From Pelomyxa schiedti (Eukaryota > Evosea > Pelobiontida > Pelomyxidae): a stretch of 33,243 bases of DNA. Under the pieces are notes generated by a model, which worked only from the letters and a program-made list of their open reading frames with translations, had not been told where the DNA came from and did no database searches. Below, piece by piece: positions 1 to 10,328 of this stretch (positions are counted from its first letter, which is position 1; the number at the start of each line of letters is the position of its first letter). Location of the stretch: assembly GCA_020536535.1 (NCBI GenBank), contig JAHLWZ010000984.1:1-33243 (forward strand), read 5' to 3'. The position numbers and the translations under genes are program-made.

Positions 1-157
1 ACTTTGTGTTCGTGGTGGTAGAGTGTTGTGGTTCACTTGGGAAACATGTTGTTCAGTTGTTTGAGCCAGTGTACAACACGAAAAACGTTGGGGGCACACG
101 ATTCCCACCATTTATTCATCCATTTACAAAATCGAAGAAATCCACATCAAAGTGACA

Positions 158-191
158 TGACACAAAGTGCGCCGCGGCGCACTTTGTGTCA
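158..191. repeat. Perfect 34-bp palindrome
   Basis: The two 17-base arms are exact reverse complements with no spacer, and the GC-rich centre reads GCGCCGCGGCGC. It lies in about 340 bases with no supported gene, upstream of the decayed MORN-RING gene. Pieces of the same motif recur nearby: the window begins with ACTTTGTGT, and around 205-230 there is a second, imperfect GCC/GCGC-rich inverted stretch. It could form a cruciform, be a dimeric protein site, or be the terminal inverted part of an element whose other end lies outside the window. I see no coding potential here. Confidence 0.8.
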
Positions 192-340
192 CGAGTCGGT
201 TTCGCCAAAGGGCGCATTTGGCGCACAGTGTGAAGTTCTCCCCAACCTCACAACCATCATTGCACTGGGAACGTACATGTAAGAAAACGGACATATAAGC
301 AACACGCAATTCACCACACCTCCACCTGGGCATAGTTGAG

Positions 341-1389
341 ATGGTAGTGGAGACACCTCAACGTACACAGGCTGCCTCATCAACAAGAAGTGCAACAGCC
401 GTGGAGCGTGGTCCCCCAGCCGCGAGTCCTACAACAGTGAGTGGCACGATGGCAGGATGCACGGCCGCGGCGCCTACATGTAGTGTGCAAATGAGGAGAA
501 GGCCGCTGGTACAAGGCACTACTAGTCTCGATCGCATTGACAATGATGGCGATTGTGATTATGGGAAGAACAGTGGTGGAACCACTACCACCACTTCTGC
601 TTCTTCTTCTGCTTCCACTTATTCTGGTTCTGTGGAAAAGGAGCTGATGGAGATGGTGTATGCAGGTGAGTGGGATGGCATGGAGTGGGGACTTGGAGGC
701 CAAGTGATTTTCCTGGTGACATGTACCATGGCCAGTGGGACCACAGCAATTGCACTGGGCTTGGGAGCATGTTATTCGGTGCAAGGGAAGGAGGGCAGAG
801 AGTGGGAGCAAGCTACGTTGGAGAGTTGAGGGATGGCAAGTTCCACAGGAGAGGGCCATGCAGCTGTGGACACACGGTGACAGGTACGATGGCCAGTTTG
901 AGTTTCAAAAACCAGATGGATGATGTGGGCCAGGGATGGGTCATCATTCACAGGGATGGGACAGGGGTGCATCACTGAAGGGAACAAGGATGTGGCCGAA
1001 TGGTGACAAGTTTGAAAGCACTGTTGTGTGAGCTTTAACACATTTGAAGAGAGAACTGGAGGTGGTGCTGACACCCCTCAGTTCGGGATGTACTGGAAAA
1101 GCAACTTTGCGACTGTGAGGCTGCCTGCAAGAAGGTTCTTGGGCAGACACTCACAGTTCAGAACAGCAATTTTGGGCAACCACCATCGACAAAGCACTGT
1201 TGTGTCATGTGTGCAGTGCGGGCACCAAATATCCAGTTCCAGCCATGTGGCCACGTTATCCTGTGCTCTGTGGTATGATTTTTCTTTTCTGTTGCCAAAC
1301 AACCAACAACAAAACAGTGTGCCACGACGGTTGTGGAGAGGTGCAAAGTGTGCTGCACTCCAATCAACCTCAAGACAGATCTCACATAA
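341..1389 (+). pseudogene. Decayed MORN-repeat / RING-finger gene
   Basis: MORN motifs homologous to the intact MORN-kinase genes can be read, but only by changing frame. From 343 the reading gives STYTGCLINKKCNSRGAW and NSEWHDGRMHGRGAYM, then TAG. At 655-690 YAGEWDGMEW appears in the frame of 341. At about 717-835 a GDMYHGQW / SYVGEL stretch is in a third frame, and near 985-1025 RMWPNGDKFE ends in TGA. The central MORN block is missing. From about 1090 one frame stays open and encodes a C-terminal RING: CVMC, then PCGHVILCSVC, a 45-nt intron (1273-1317), then ERCKVCCTPI and a stop at 1387-1389. All eight C3HC4 ligands are present. The parent was therefore a MORN-RING protein, probably a ubiquitin ligase. 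The MORN part is broken; the RING exon is still intact, so a shorter transcript could survive. Confidence 0.65.
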
Positions 1390-1580
1390 AAATGTTACTG
1401 AACGAACCCAAGTGCACAGACGGCTGTCAATGATGAACGTCGCTTGGCACACGATTTCCGCGAAGTGGGTGTCAGGGTTTACGATGATGGCGTCGCTCAC
1501 AACAACCGAGACTGGTTTGTCACCCCACTTTTTCCTTCACTTTCATTCAGTTCGGGTTATAATAAAAACCAGGCATCGAA

Positions 1581-3980
1581 ATGCGAATTTGTCCCACCTC
1601 GTCTTTTTCTTCATCGTCATCATCATCATCGCCGTTCTCACCCTCATCACTGCATGTTCTCCAAGTTTCACGGGTTGTGTTGGACATGGTGGTGAGACCA
1701 GGCTGGCTCGACAACGACCGCAAACGCGAGCACAAAGTATGCAGGAACACGGACCTGTTCCGTGTCGGCGAGGCGATGTTCCCCCTGGTCGTGGTCGTGT
1801 GCTCCAGGGCAATTGCACTCTCCCGCTCTCGCGGCGAGCCCCGATACTCTGTGATCACGAGTGCTGCCAGTGTCCCTGCCCCTTGCTGCGTCGCTTGGCT
1901 CATCAACAACAGGGACTGGTGCTTCCACAGCCCCAACAGCATCAGCACAGTTGCTCTGCCACCCACAACCCAACCCACAGTCACAAAGTCAACTGAAAGT
2001 AAGAGCAGCAGAAGACACAGAGGTGTAACAACACGAGATGGTGGTGGAGTGGTGGTGGTGGAGCGACGTCGTGATTGGGGGGAGTCATTGTCTGCTGTGA
2101 AGGAGGTTGTGGCTGCACTCATGGGTTTGTGCATCGGTGGCCACCTGCTGATGGCCAAGGCAATGCTGGGATTTGGCCTAAATGATGGAGCAGTGACTAA
2201 TGGCGGGCAATGTTTGTGGGATGGGTGGGGTGTTGCGCGGTGGGGGTTGTTGAACAAGGAAGAGAAAAACGGATTGAGGGAAAAGGTGACTGAGTATGTG
2301 AGGGAAGATTGTGGCAATCTCATGTTCATGGACCAAGTGTGTGGAACTGGTGGCAACTTGGATGTTGTCAAGTGGTTGGTAGATGATGTGATTGGGGTTG
2401 GGGAGCACAGAAACAGGACAACGTTGCGTTTGGGTCTGTATGAGCCCCTGAAGACGTGCTTGGGGCGTGGGAAAATGGAAGTTTTCAAGTGGCTGTTTGA
2501 CAAACTTGAGATGGAGGGGGCCCAGTCACTATCCCAACTTGGGCATCGGGGCCTATTCTTTGCCTGTGCCCTGGGAGAGTGTCCTGGAAATTTCAAGTGG
2601 TGCCTTGAGAATTTACAGGTGGGAAACGGCAAGGAAAGTCTTGTTCAATTACTTCTGAAAAACAGGCACACGACTGTGAAGGATTGCCAATGGCTTGAAA
2701 GTGATATCTGTGAACATGGACTGAGCGATTGGCTCGTTCTTGAAGCAAATCAACAAGTTGAGGTTGCCAAGTGGCTTCTTACGTGGTTCCCCTCTGATAG
2801 GCTAGATGAGAACACATTTAATTGCCTCTGCAAAAATACTGGAGACACAGAACTCGTTGAGTCGTTGATAACAGAAAAGAATTGCAATCCAACAGCAGAG
2901 TCCTTTGCATCGGCCTGTTCAACATCAGCAAAGCATGGTTCATCACTTGCAAAGTGGCTTTCAACGAGGGTGACACTCTCAGAGTCTGACATCATACACT
3001 CCCTGGTTCAGGCACTCCTGTGGAACAACACTGAGGTTGCAGAATGGTTGGAGGGTACCTTCCACGTGATGCAGTCCATCAACGCCAATACAGAGATTGC
3101 AGGAAACGCATTGGAAGAGATATGCAAGGGGTGCCCGTACATTTTCAAAGAAAACTTGGATGGTTTGAAGTGGTTCATCAAGCACATCTCCTCACCTTCT
3201 TCACTGAAAATGAGTTCCATTCACAACGCTGTTTCCAGGGCATTGACGGTTTTCCTTTCCGATACTGCTGCATTTGTGTTGGAAAGCTTCCCGCAGTTTG
3301 ATCCTCACGTTGACCAAAAACTGTTTCGGGAGATCGCATTGGCCTTCATGAACTTCAACCTTCCTGCTCTGCAGCGGCTCTCCAAGTTGGTTTCTGCTGA
3401 TGACGGATCCTCGTCGTTGTTGACACCTTCACTCGCGGCACAGTGCCTCACATCCAGTGATTTCCACCCGTACTCCAGCAAGGCTGTCAAGTGGGTGATT
3501 CGCAAGTTCAACCTGAAGTACAACCACATCAGAGCCAATCACAACCTTCTGCTGCTCAAGTTATTGTCTCGGAAGAAGAACGGGTGTGCTCAGTGGCTTC
3601 TTGACTCCTTTGACATCCCTCTGAATGATGTATGGTTTTGTTTCGCTATTCTTTGTCCGTTTTAACCACAATGCCAAACAAAACAACAAAAGGTTGCTGA
3701 AATGGCTAGAACCTGCACTGCATCTGAAGCATCAATTGAATTTAATTGCCTTGACCTTGTTGGATGGAAGTTGCTTGAGAGGCATTACCCCACAATTGAT
3801 GCTGCCATGATTCGGCGTCACTTCATTCCAATGCTTTCCAAGTCACCACATGTGGCAATACACACCATCCACTCCTTTGGAATCACTCTCAATGAGTTCC
3901 GCAACTACGTGAAAACACAAAGCATTTATAGTGTTGCTGAAGCCACAAAGATTTGGCTGGGAATGCCCCTCTCTTCCTGA
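1581..3980 (+). CDS. Ankyrin-like repeat protein A
   Basis: There are two exons, 1581-3629 and 3693-3980, with a 63-nt intron (GTATGG...AAAG) that joins in phase 0, giving 778 residues. The N terminus is a Ser-rich run. Then comes a segment shared with gene B (VLDMVVRPGWLDNDRKREHK), followed by a series of about 30-35-residue units with a repeated K-W-L core: DVVKWLVDDV, EVFKWLFDKL, VAKWLLTWF, LAKWLSTRV, EVAEWLEGTF, GLKWFIKHI, AVKWVIRKF, CAQWLLDSF. This spacing fits divergent ankyrin helices, common in protist repeat families that act as binding scaffolds. No catalytic domain or membrane segment is visible. Gene B (13693-16040) is a close paralogue with the intron at the same codon. The exact ankyrin assignment is inferred from the pattern only. 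Confidence 0.85.
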
Positions 3981-4146
3981 TGAAGATCCCACTCTCCGCA
4001 GGAAGGAATTTTTCCCTGCTTTTCCTTTGTCTTCAATCAAAAACAAACACAAACAAGTGAGTGCTGTCCCCGAGAGGGACAAAAACAACAGCAGCACCTT
4101 CTTTGACCTTGTAAAAAAATTATACACAATTTTCGGAACAACGACA

Positions 4147-4512
4147 ATGGCAACGAGGGCAACGTCTCCTGCAACGGTGACGATGGTTGTTGAACAAAAG
4201 TTGCCAGGCGGGGCAAGGTACACGGGTCGCCTCGTCAACAACAAGCGCGACGGCAGGGGCACCTGGACGGGCACGACCGGCGAGGCCTACGACGGCCACT
4301 GGTGCGACGACAGCCTGCACGGCCGCGGCCGGTACACCTGGCCCAGCGGCGACGCCAACGACGGCGAGTGGCACGCCGGCAAGCGCGACGGCTGGGGCGA
4401 GCACCGCCACGCCGACGGCGGCCGCTTCGAGGGCCTCTGGAGGGACGGCAGCTGGAAGAGGGGCGCCTGGCACAGCAAGAACGGCGTCGGCGTGTACGCG
4501 TTTTTCTGGTAA
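4147..4512 (+). pseudogene. Truncated 5' copy of the MORN-kinase gene
   Basis: The ATG at 4147 opens a 121-residue frame that starts MATRATSPATVTMVVEQKL and matches the first 120 or so residues of MORN-kinase B. It breaks off at GVYAFFW and a stop at 4510-4512, exactly where gene B continues with YDGEWAWNE. Positions 4171-4498 differ from 10362-10689 at only about three bases by eye, two of them in one codon. Three to four MORN motifs remain (YTGRLVNNKRDGRGTW, YDGHWCDDSLHGRGRYTW, FEGLWRDGSWKRGAW). No coiled coil or kinase follows. It could still make a short MORN protein, but it is most simply a partial duplication or a gene-conversion donor. Confidence 0.75.
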
Positions 4513-5736
4513 ACAGTGTGCACACAGTTTGCAGCACGCCAACGGCCAACAGACACACCAATGTGCTTCCCACCCCAAAGATCAGGCACAGCCGTTTTTG
4601 ATTTGGAACGATCGATGTAGCGTACCATGGATCAGGAGGCCCTTGGACAGCCAAGGGATGGATGTGAGGCCAAAATAATGGTGTTGTGGTGTGTTGCGTC
4701 GCGGTGCGGTCACGTTGCGTTGCATTAGCCTTTGCCGTAATCGATACGGACCTTTCTGTGGTATTCCCTACCTCTCTCGCTTCTCCTCTTTTTAACTTTT
4801 TGTAGGTCGGGCCCGTTACATTTTGTTTGTATTCCTCAACTCAACCAGGCCAAAGCGGTCTGCAAGGCACCAGAAATAACATTTCACTGCCTCCGCGCAG
4901 TTCCAGCCACATTGCCGGCTGAAACTCAGGCAAGTGTCTCTTTTCTTTTTCTTTTTCCTTTTCTTTTTCTTTTTCTTTTTCCTTTTCCTTTTCCTTTTCC
5001 TTTTCTTTTTCCTTTTCCTTTTCCTTTTCCTTTTCCTTTTCCTTTTCCTTTTCCTTTTCCTTTTCCTTTTCCTTTTCCTTTTCCTTTTCCTTTTCCTTTT
5101 CCTTTTCTTTTCTTTCTTTTTTGGGACTGATTGTGCGTCACTCCTGATACTCCACATATCCTCTCTAGGCACCAAAGCATTACTCTCCAGGCTAGCCAGT
5201 TACTGTCACCAAGTATTAGCCCATTACATTTTGTTTGTATTCCTCACCTCAACTTAGGCCGAAGTGGTCTGCAAGGCACCAGGAATAACATTTCACTGCC
5301 TCTGCTCTGTTCCAGGCCGCCACATTGCCGGCTTAGCACATGTGTGTATTCTTTTCTTTTCTCAGTTCTGATAACCACTGTAGATATCTGGCAGTGGTGG
5401 GTTAGACAACTGATTGTGCGTCACTCCTGATACTCCTCTAGGTCGCTAAGCACGCACCTTCATTCTGCCCCCACCCAACACTCCTGCAATGGAAATAAGT
5501 TATTCTTAGTAGTAACAACTATTATCATCAATCATGTGCGGTATTGTGGGAAAATGGGGGAGACTCACTCTCACTGACAGTAACACTAATACAAAGCTGT
5601 CAGATAGCCACCAATAACAAATACAAGCAACAAGTTTCACACCATGCACCTGCACCACAGTGCGTCTGCTCAGTTTGAATGGTTTTTGATAAAAAAGTCA
5701 CCAGTGTTCCTGACTTTGAAAAAAAGAAAAACAACA
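4513..5736. other. Gene-free spacer with internal direct repeats
   Basis: No coding region is supported in these 1.2 kb. The segment holds two copies of a diverged unit. The part from the TTACATTTTGTTTG start to the CACATTGCCGGCT end lies at 4811-4921 and again at 5220-5333. A second block, starting ACTGATTGTGCGTCACTCC, lies at 5126-5155 and 5409-5437. In the first copy the two blocks are separated by an expanded pyrimidine tract; in the second they are separated by ordinary sequence. The last 230 bases before 5737 probably include the promoter and leader of MORN-kinase A. The ATG context (AACAACAATGGC) resembles those at 4147 and 10329. Confidence 0.7.
4938..5122. repeat. CCTTTT hexanucleotide microsatellite
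   Basis: About 185 bases are almost pure pyrimidine on the + strand. They are built from TTTTCC units with scattered TTTTTC variants, more regular towards the right end. Open frames in both strands here are only the repeat read as Phe/Leu/Pro or Lys/Arg/Gly strings. The tract lies inside one copy of the flanking duplicated unit and is absent from the other. Confidence 0.95.
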
Positions 5737-8700
5737 ATGGCAGCATCCCCTGTCTCACCGACCACGGTGGCGATGGTTGTTGATCAAAAGTTGACAAGCG
5801 GCGCAACCTACACAGGGCGCCTGGTAAACAACAAGTGCGACGGCAGAGGCACGTGCACGTGGCCCAACGGCACCACGTACTATGGTGAGTGGCACAACGG
5901 CAAGAGGGACGGGTGGGGGTACAAGATAGAGCGGTTCTCGCAGTTCGAGGGCCTGTGGAGGCACGGCAGGTGGAAGAGGGGAACGTTGCACCACAAGAAG
6001 GGCGTATATGTCTATAGTGGTGAGTGGGTGCTGAATGAAACAAACAAAAAAAGGAAATATTACCTGCAAGGGTGGGGTGTGAAAAGGAGGAGTAGGAGGC
6101 ACAGCACCGAACATGACGCGGAAACAACAACTACGGTGTATGAGGGTGAGTGGGACAGGGGCAAGTATCACGGATGTGGCACGTTGAGGTCATGTGATGG
6201 CTCAGGTGACATCTATCATGGCATGTTTGATCACGGCAAGAGGAGTGGGAAAGGGAGGATGCTGTTTGGTGACAACAACCAAGGAGGAGGCAGCTACGTT
6301 GGGGAGTGGAAGGATGACATGTTCCACGGTCTGGGTGTAAGACTGTGGGCAAATGGTGACAGGTATGATGGTCAGTGGGTGTGTGGCAAGGAGAACGGTG
6401 AAGGAACAAGCACGTGGGCACGTGATGGGAAATCGTTTGATGGTGTTTGCGAAGCGGGTGTAATCAAGTCGGGCACAATGAGGTGGCCAAATGGTGACCA
6501 GTTCTCAGGCACGTTCAGGGGGGATGGTGTTGGGGAAGGAACAGCCACATTCAGGAGTGGCAGTGGTGGGCCCACATCGGGGGTGTTTCTCCAAGTTGAA
6601 GGCACTCTGAAGGAAACTGGCGTTTTCCAGGGACAAGAGAACAGCAGCATCAGCCATTGCATGGGAGGTGGAAACGTGCAGATGGAAGTGTGTGTTGTTG
6701 AGGTCATTCATTCTTTTCAATTTTCAACAGATCAAAGAGAGAAAGCACAAAAATAAGATTCAATCGTTGAAACAAGAACTCCAACAAGTGAAACAGAAGC
6801 TGGACAAACAAACTGAGTGTGAGTGTGTTGTGGTCTCATCCTGCTTCTTTTCTCCAAGATTTAAAAAACCTTCACAATGTAGGCTTTGAGCACTTGTTGA
6901 AGCACATTCAACATGGTGTTTGGATGAAATCGATTGGACAAGGTGAGACACAAGATGATGTTCAAGTCTGTGTGATGAACAAGGTGTCAGTCACACTGGA
7001 AGGTCACAACACCACATTCCCTGAATCTGTTTGTTCATTGTGCCCATTGGACAAGGTACAACCAAAGAATGAAAAAAGTGTCTGATGAAGAATTAATTGT
7101 CCAAACACACAGGTCGTGAAGATGGAAGTTGAGAAGTTGTTCGGAGTGGATGAAAACCAACAAGTTGTCACTTTCTCCACCATTGATAAATCTGATGAGG
7201 TTGCACTCTCACTGTCATTGTCTGCCATGCCGTTATCTCAACTGGCATCCCATTTTCCTTTGGAGGATGTTCCAGGTTCTTTTTTTCTCCCTTCGTTGGC
7301 ATGACACAGTCAAACAACACAGAGGTGAAGGTGAGGATGATGCCAGTCATGGCCATCAAAGAAGAAGAACTGAAATTTGTGTCACCTTTGGGAAGTGGAA
7401 GCTACGGGTCAGTGGGCAAGTTCATCCACACTCCCACAGGCAGACAAGTTGCTGTGAAAACGCTTTATGACATCATTGCGTCAGACAGGAACATTGAGAG
7501 GTTCAGGCTTGAGGCAGAGGTATTTACATTCATCCATTCCTCACATTGCCAGTGTTTTCAGATGCAACATAATCAAACACACACAGATTGTGAGTGGGTT
7601 GAGGCACCCCAACATCCTGAAGTGTGTTGGAACATCAATCACCACTGGAACTGGAAAACTTCAGATTGTGTCAGAGCTCATGTGTTGCAGTCTCAGGCAA
7701 CTTCTGAAGCAGGTTTGATGACTTTGATTCTGGTTTTCTGTTCATTGCCACGACAATACATCTTCATCATCTCCAGAAGAAGCAATTGAGCGTCAATGAA
7801 GTAGCAGCCATTTCACTGAATGTTGCCAAAGGGATGGACAGCCTCCACAGGTTTGTAGTGTTGCATCCTAAAAAATTGGCATGGCATCCCCATTTCAAAC
7901 ATACTAGGCAAAACTTCATGCACCGTGACCTGAGCAGCAACAATGTTCTTTTTGACTCAAATGGAATCCCAAAGATTTGTGACTTTGGTAATTAACGTTC
8001 CCCCTTGATTCTTCCTACACAACACAAAGGTGAATCCCGAGCAATGGACACACAACAAGGAACAGCAAGAACCATTGTGCCTGGAACACAAGTTTACATG
8101 GCCCCACAAATGTTCACAACACATTATTCATTTGAAGGTTGCCCCCTTCTTCACAAGTGTCACTAGGGTTGTGCGGGATATAATAATAAATTAAATATCT
8201 CAAAAGATGTTTTACAAAAACCAGTTCTGTTTTTCTTTCTGTTTACTAAATATATGTTTTCAAAATAGGGGACATTTGGGGTTTTGGCATTCTGGTTTCA
8301 GAGATGCTGAATGGTGACATTGTTGGCTCTCCCTTTGACAGACTCCCTCTCCAGTCACAAGCAAACTTCATGACCGAACAGAAGAGATTGCTCTCACATA
8401 CAGAGGTTGAAGGTTTGAATCTCCTCTGTTAGTCTCTATGCCACTAAGGAACTAAACAGAAGTGGACAAACTGTGCCAGGAAATGCTGAGCCAGAAATCC
8501 AGTGACTCAGCGATTGCGAGTTGCCTCAGCCGTAGGAATGCTTCCCTTGATGCCGTGATCCGCGCCGCTCATTCCCCTGATTCCCTGATTATGTTGCCGG
8601 CAACAACAGCAGCAGCGGATCTCATCGTTCTTGTTGTTCAGTCATGCCTCTCCATCCTCGGTGTGTGGCGTTTGAGCTCCTTCTCACACCTATTTTATTT

Positions 8701-8937
8701 CACCCACCAACCAACCAACCAATCACACACACAGAGAGGAACCGGATGCCCTTCACTGTGATTTCCAAATTGCTGTTGTGTGTGTGCACCACAATCTTGT
8801 CGCACCACACAACAGGGGGTACTGCTGTTGATAGAGTGACAGATGACCGAGTCAACGAGTCCATCGAACGGTGGCTCAATGCACTCGCCCCTGCAATCCA
8901 CGCCACTTCATCACCCTCATCCTCATCACACTTGTAA
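5737..8937 (+). CDS. MORN-repeat / coiled-coil / protein-kinase fusion A
   Basis: Twelve exons keep phase throughout: 5737-6687, 6731-6818, 6859-7055, 7113-7275, 7323-7519, 7587-7712, 7777-7850, 7908-7987, 8030-8137, 8269-8412, 8460-8660 and 8735-8937, giving 843 residues. Residues about 25-300 hold about ten MORN motifs (YTGRLVNNKCDGRGTCTW first). Exon 2 is a short Lys/Gln coiled coil (KIQSLKQELQQVKQKLDK). The kinase begins near residue 485 with a glycine loop GSGSYGSV and VAVK. It has catalytic HRDLSSNN, DFG, MAPQ in place of the usual APE, and GDIWGFGIL. All core residues are present, so it should be an active Ser/Thr kinase of TKL-like type. MORN repeats usually bind membranes or scaffolds, so they may localise the kinase. 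Downstream of the kinase is a 130-residue tail of unknown type. The ATG matches paralogue B. Confidence 0.88.
7454..7708 (+). repeat. 255-bp tract identical between kinase genes A and B
   Basis: This stretch matches 12115-12369 base for base by eye. It covers the end of exon 5, the whole intron 7520-7586 and most of exon 6. Other introns of the two genes are unalignable (for example 7276-7322 against 11934-11983), so identity across an intron marks a recent gene-conversion or duplication patch. The identity stops one base short of the LLK codon after which gene A carries an intron that gene B lacks. Confidence 0.8.
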
Positions 8938-8979
8938 CTCGAAAAAATTGAATTGATGGAGTTAGATGAGGAACAAAAA

Positions 8980-9170
8980 ACAAAACAGATGGATCAGGTG
9001 CCGTAGGTTCAACCAGCGTTGAAGAAACTACCCGCGCATACGAACACAATCCTTTTTGTTGTGCAACGTCTTTTCTTGGTTTTTTCTTTTTAACGTTGTG
9101 TGGGGTGAAACACAAATAAGTAATTGGAGCTCGTACTTTTTTGTGTTTCACTCACGACTATGTGACCGGT
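8980..9170 (+). pseudogene. Relic of the SEC11 5' region
   Basis: Short blocks match the intact SEC11 gene in the same order. ATGGATCAGGTG at 8989 matches the start ATGATGGACCAGGTG at 16249, and the following GTTCAACCAGCGTTGAAGAA matches GGTTCGGCGTATGAAGAAGC. The block around AATCCTTTTTGTTGTG matches SEC11 intron 1, and TTTTTGTGTTTCACTCACGACT matches the end of SEC11 intron 2 (16620-16641). Everything is heavily mutated and there is no open frame. It lies just 3' of kinase gene A, whereas the intact SEC11 lies 3' of ankyrin gene B, so a segment has been copied and then deleted. The similarity was judged by eye. Confidence 0.5.
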
Positions 9171-9224
9171 TTGAAAAGCCTCCACCGGTTTGGGCATGCA
9201 ATCAATGCATAACACACGAAGGCA

Positions 9225-9810
9225 GGCAAAACTCCATGCACTGCCACTTGAACAACAATAATGTTCTTTTTATTCAAATGGAATTCCAGGCTTTGTGACT
9301 TTTGATAATGACCTCCGCTCCAAATTTCATTTCCACAAAATGAACAAAGGAGTTTCCTGAGAAATGGATCAGCAACAAGGAACAACAACAACAACAACAA
9401 CAACAACAGGAGCCATTGTGCCTGGAACTGTTGTTTACATAGCTCCATCGATGTTCACGACACATTAGTCAAAGGTTGCGGACAAACAACTTACAAATAC
9501 CCTTCTTTTAATCGGAAACATAAAAGAAGGACATTTGTACATTTGCATACTGTTGTATCTATTTTCACCAAATATTTACCTTTTTTTTGTTTTTAGGAGA
9601 CATCTCGGCATTCCTGTGGCCGAGATCCTGAATGGTGTCATTGTTGACTCCCCCTTTGACAAAAACTCCTGCTCCTCTCACAGGCAAACTTCATGATTGA
9701 ACAGAAGCGATTGCTCTCTCCGCCGGAGGTTGAAGGTTTGTTGTGTTATTCACACTGATCAAAACAAATCAAACATAGGTGGCCGAACTGTGCCGGGTTG
9801 TGTGTTTGAG
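9225..9810 (+). pseudogene. Dead C-terminal kinase fragment
   Basis: This is a third copy of the kinase 3' half. At 9238-9275 CHLNNNNVLF replaces HRDLSSNNVLF, and the DFG region has become a stop-containing GCTTTGTGACTTTTGATAATGA. At 9363-9445 the activation segment is recognisable (ATGGATCAGCAACAAGGAAC, then IVPGTVVYIAPSMFTTH followed by TAG). At 9600-9740 the GDI..EILNGVIVDSPFD and NFMIEQKRLLSPPEVEG parts can be read in shifted frames. GTGGCCGAACTGTGCC near 9780 matches the next exon. The loss of HRD and DFG together with several stops makes a product with kinase activity impossible. It may still be transcribed. Confidence 0.75.
9380..9409 (+). repeat. AAC trinucleotide repeat
   Basis: About nine AAC/ACA units lie within the dead kinase fragment, at the place where intact copies encode the Gln/Thr-rich activation segment (QQGTTTGT in gene B). 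The expansion probably happened after loss of function. Confidence 0.85.
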
Positions 9811-10328
9811 CCACAAGCAAGGCATATCCACTTCCGCTTTCAAGCGGACTTATTTGGGGTTACAAGTTTGCCACAACCCAGCCTAAAAAACAGCGATTGC
9901 AATAAAGGAAGCACTACCGTTTTAAGTATGCCACATCCTCCTCCCACTTGGTGTTAGTTTTAATTAACATTCCGGCAACTGCATCGCAAACAGCACAAGT
10001 TGGCCCTCTCATTCCCTTTCGCTCTCGCCAAAGGTAAAAACCACCTTCATACCACACACCCCTCCCTCTCAGTCCACCTTCACGCCACATGTGCCTGCTG
10101 TCGCGACGACAAGGTGAACGGCCGCGGCGTGTACAGGCAGGTACACAAACAACAACAATGTGGGAATGCTACCCTTTGCTCATCAAGGCACAAGAAAGGC
10201 TAAAAAGTTGCTGGATTTCTTATTCGATTTTACTCCTTTGTTATGTTGGTGGTTTGTCGTGCAGGCTCTGAGCCCAGATATCCCAATCAGAAGACCTTCC
10301 GCGAACTAATCGGTCCATTCTCACAACA
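9811..10328 (+). other. Spacer upstream of MORN-kinase B with a MORN scrap
   Basis: No intact gene is seen. At about 10100-10140 one frame reads RDDKVNGRGVYRQ, which resembles the DDSLHGRGRYTW part of a MORN motif and suggests another decayed MORN copy. The last 150 bases should contain the promoter and leader of the gene at 10329. The sequence just before the ATG (CTCACAACAATGG) resembles the start contexts at 4147 and 5737. Confidence 0.4.

Noticed and set aside
341-1389. Stop-codon recoding to explain the internal stops in the MORN-RING locus
   Set aside because: The frame also shifts several times and a block is missing. All intact genes in the window use TAA, TAG and TGA as normal stops.
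1547-2632. 361-codon - strand ORF
   Set aside because: It is a shadow of ankyrin-like gene A on the opposite strand. The homologous shadow in gene B (13926-14618) is only partly conserved, while the + strand frame is conserved throughout.
4816-5257. Lys/Arg- and Phe/Leu-rich ORFs
   Set aside because: They are translations of the CCTTTT microsatellite and have no start or neighbour support.
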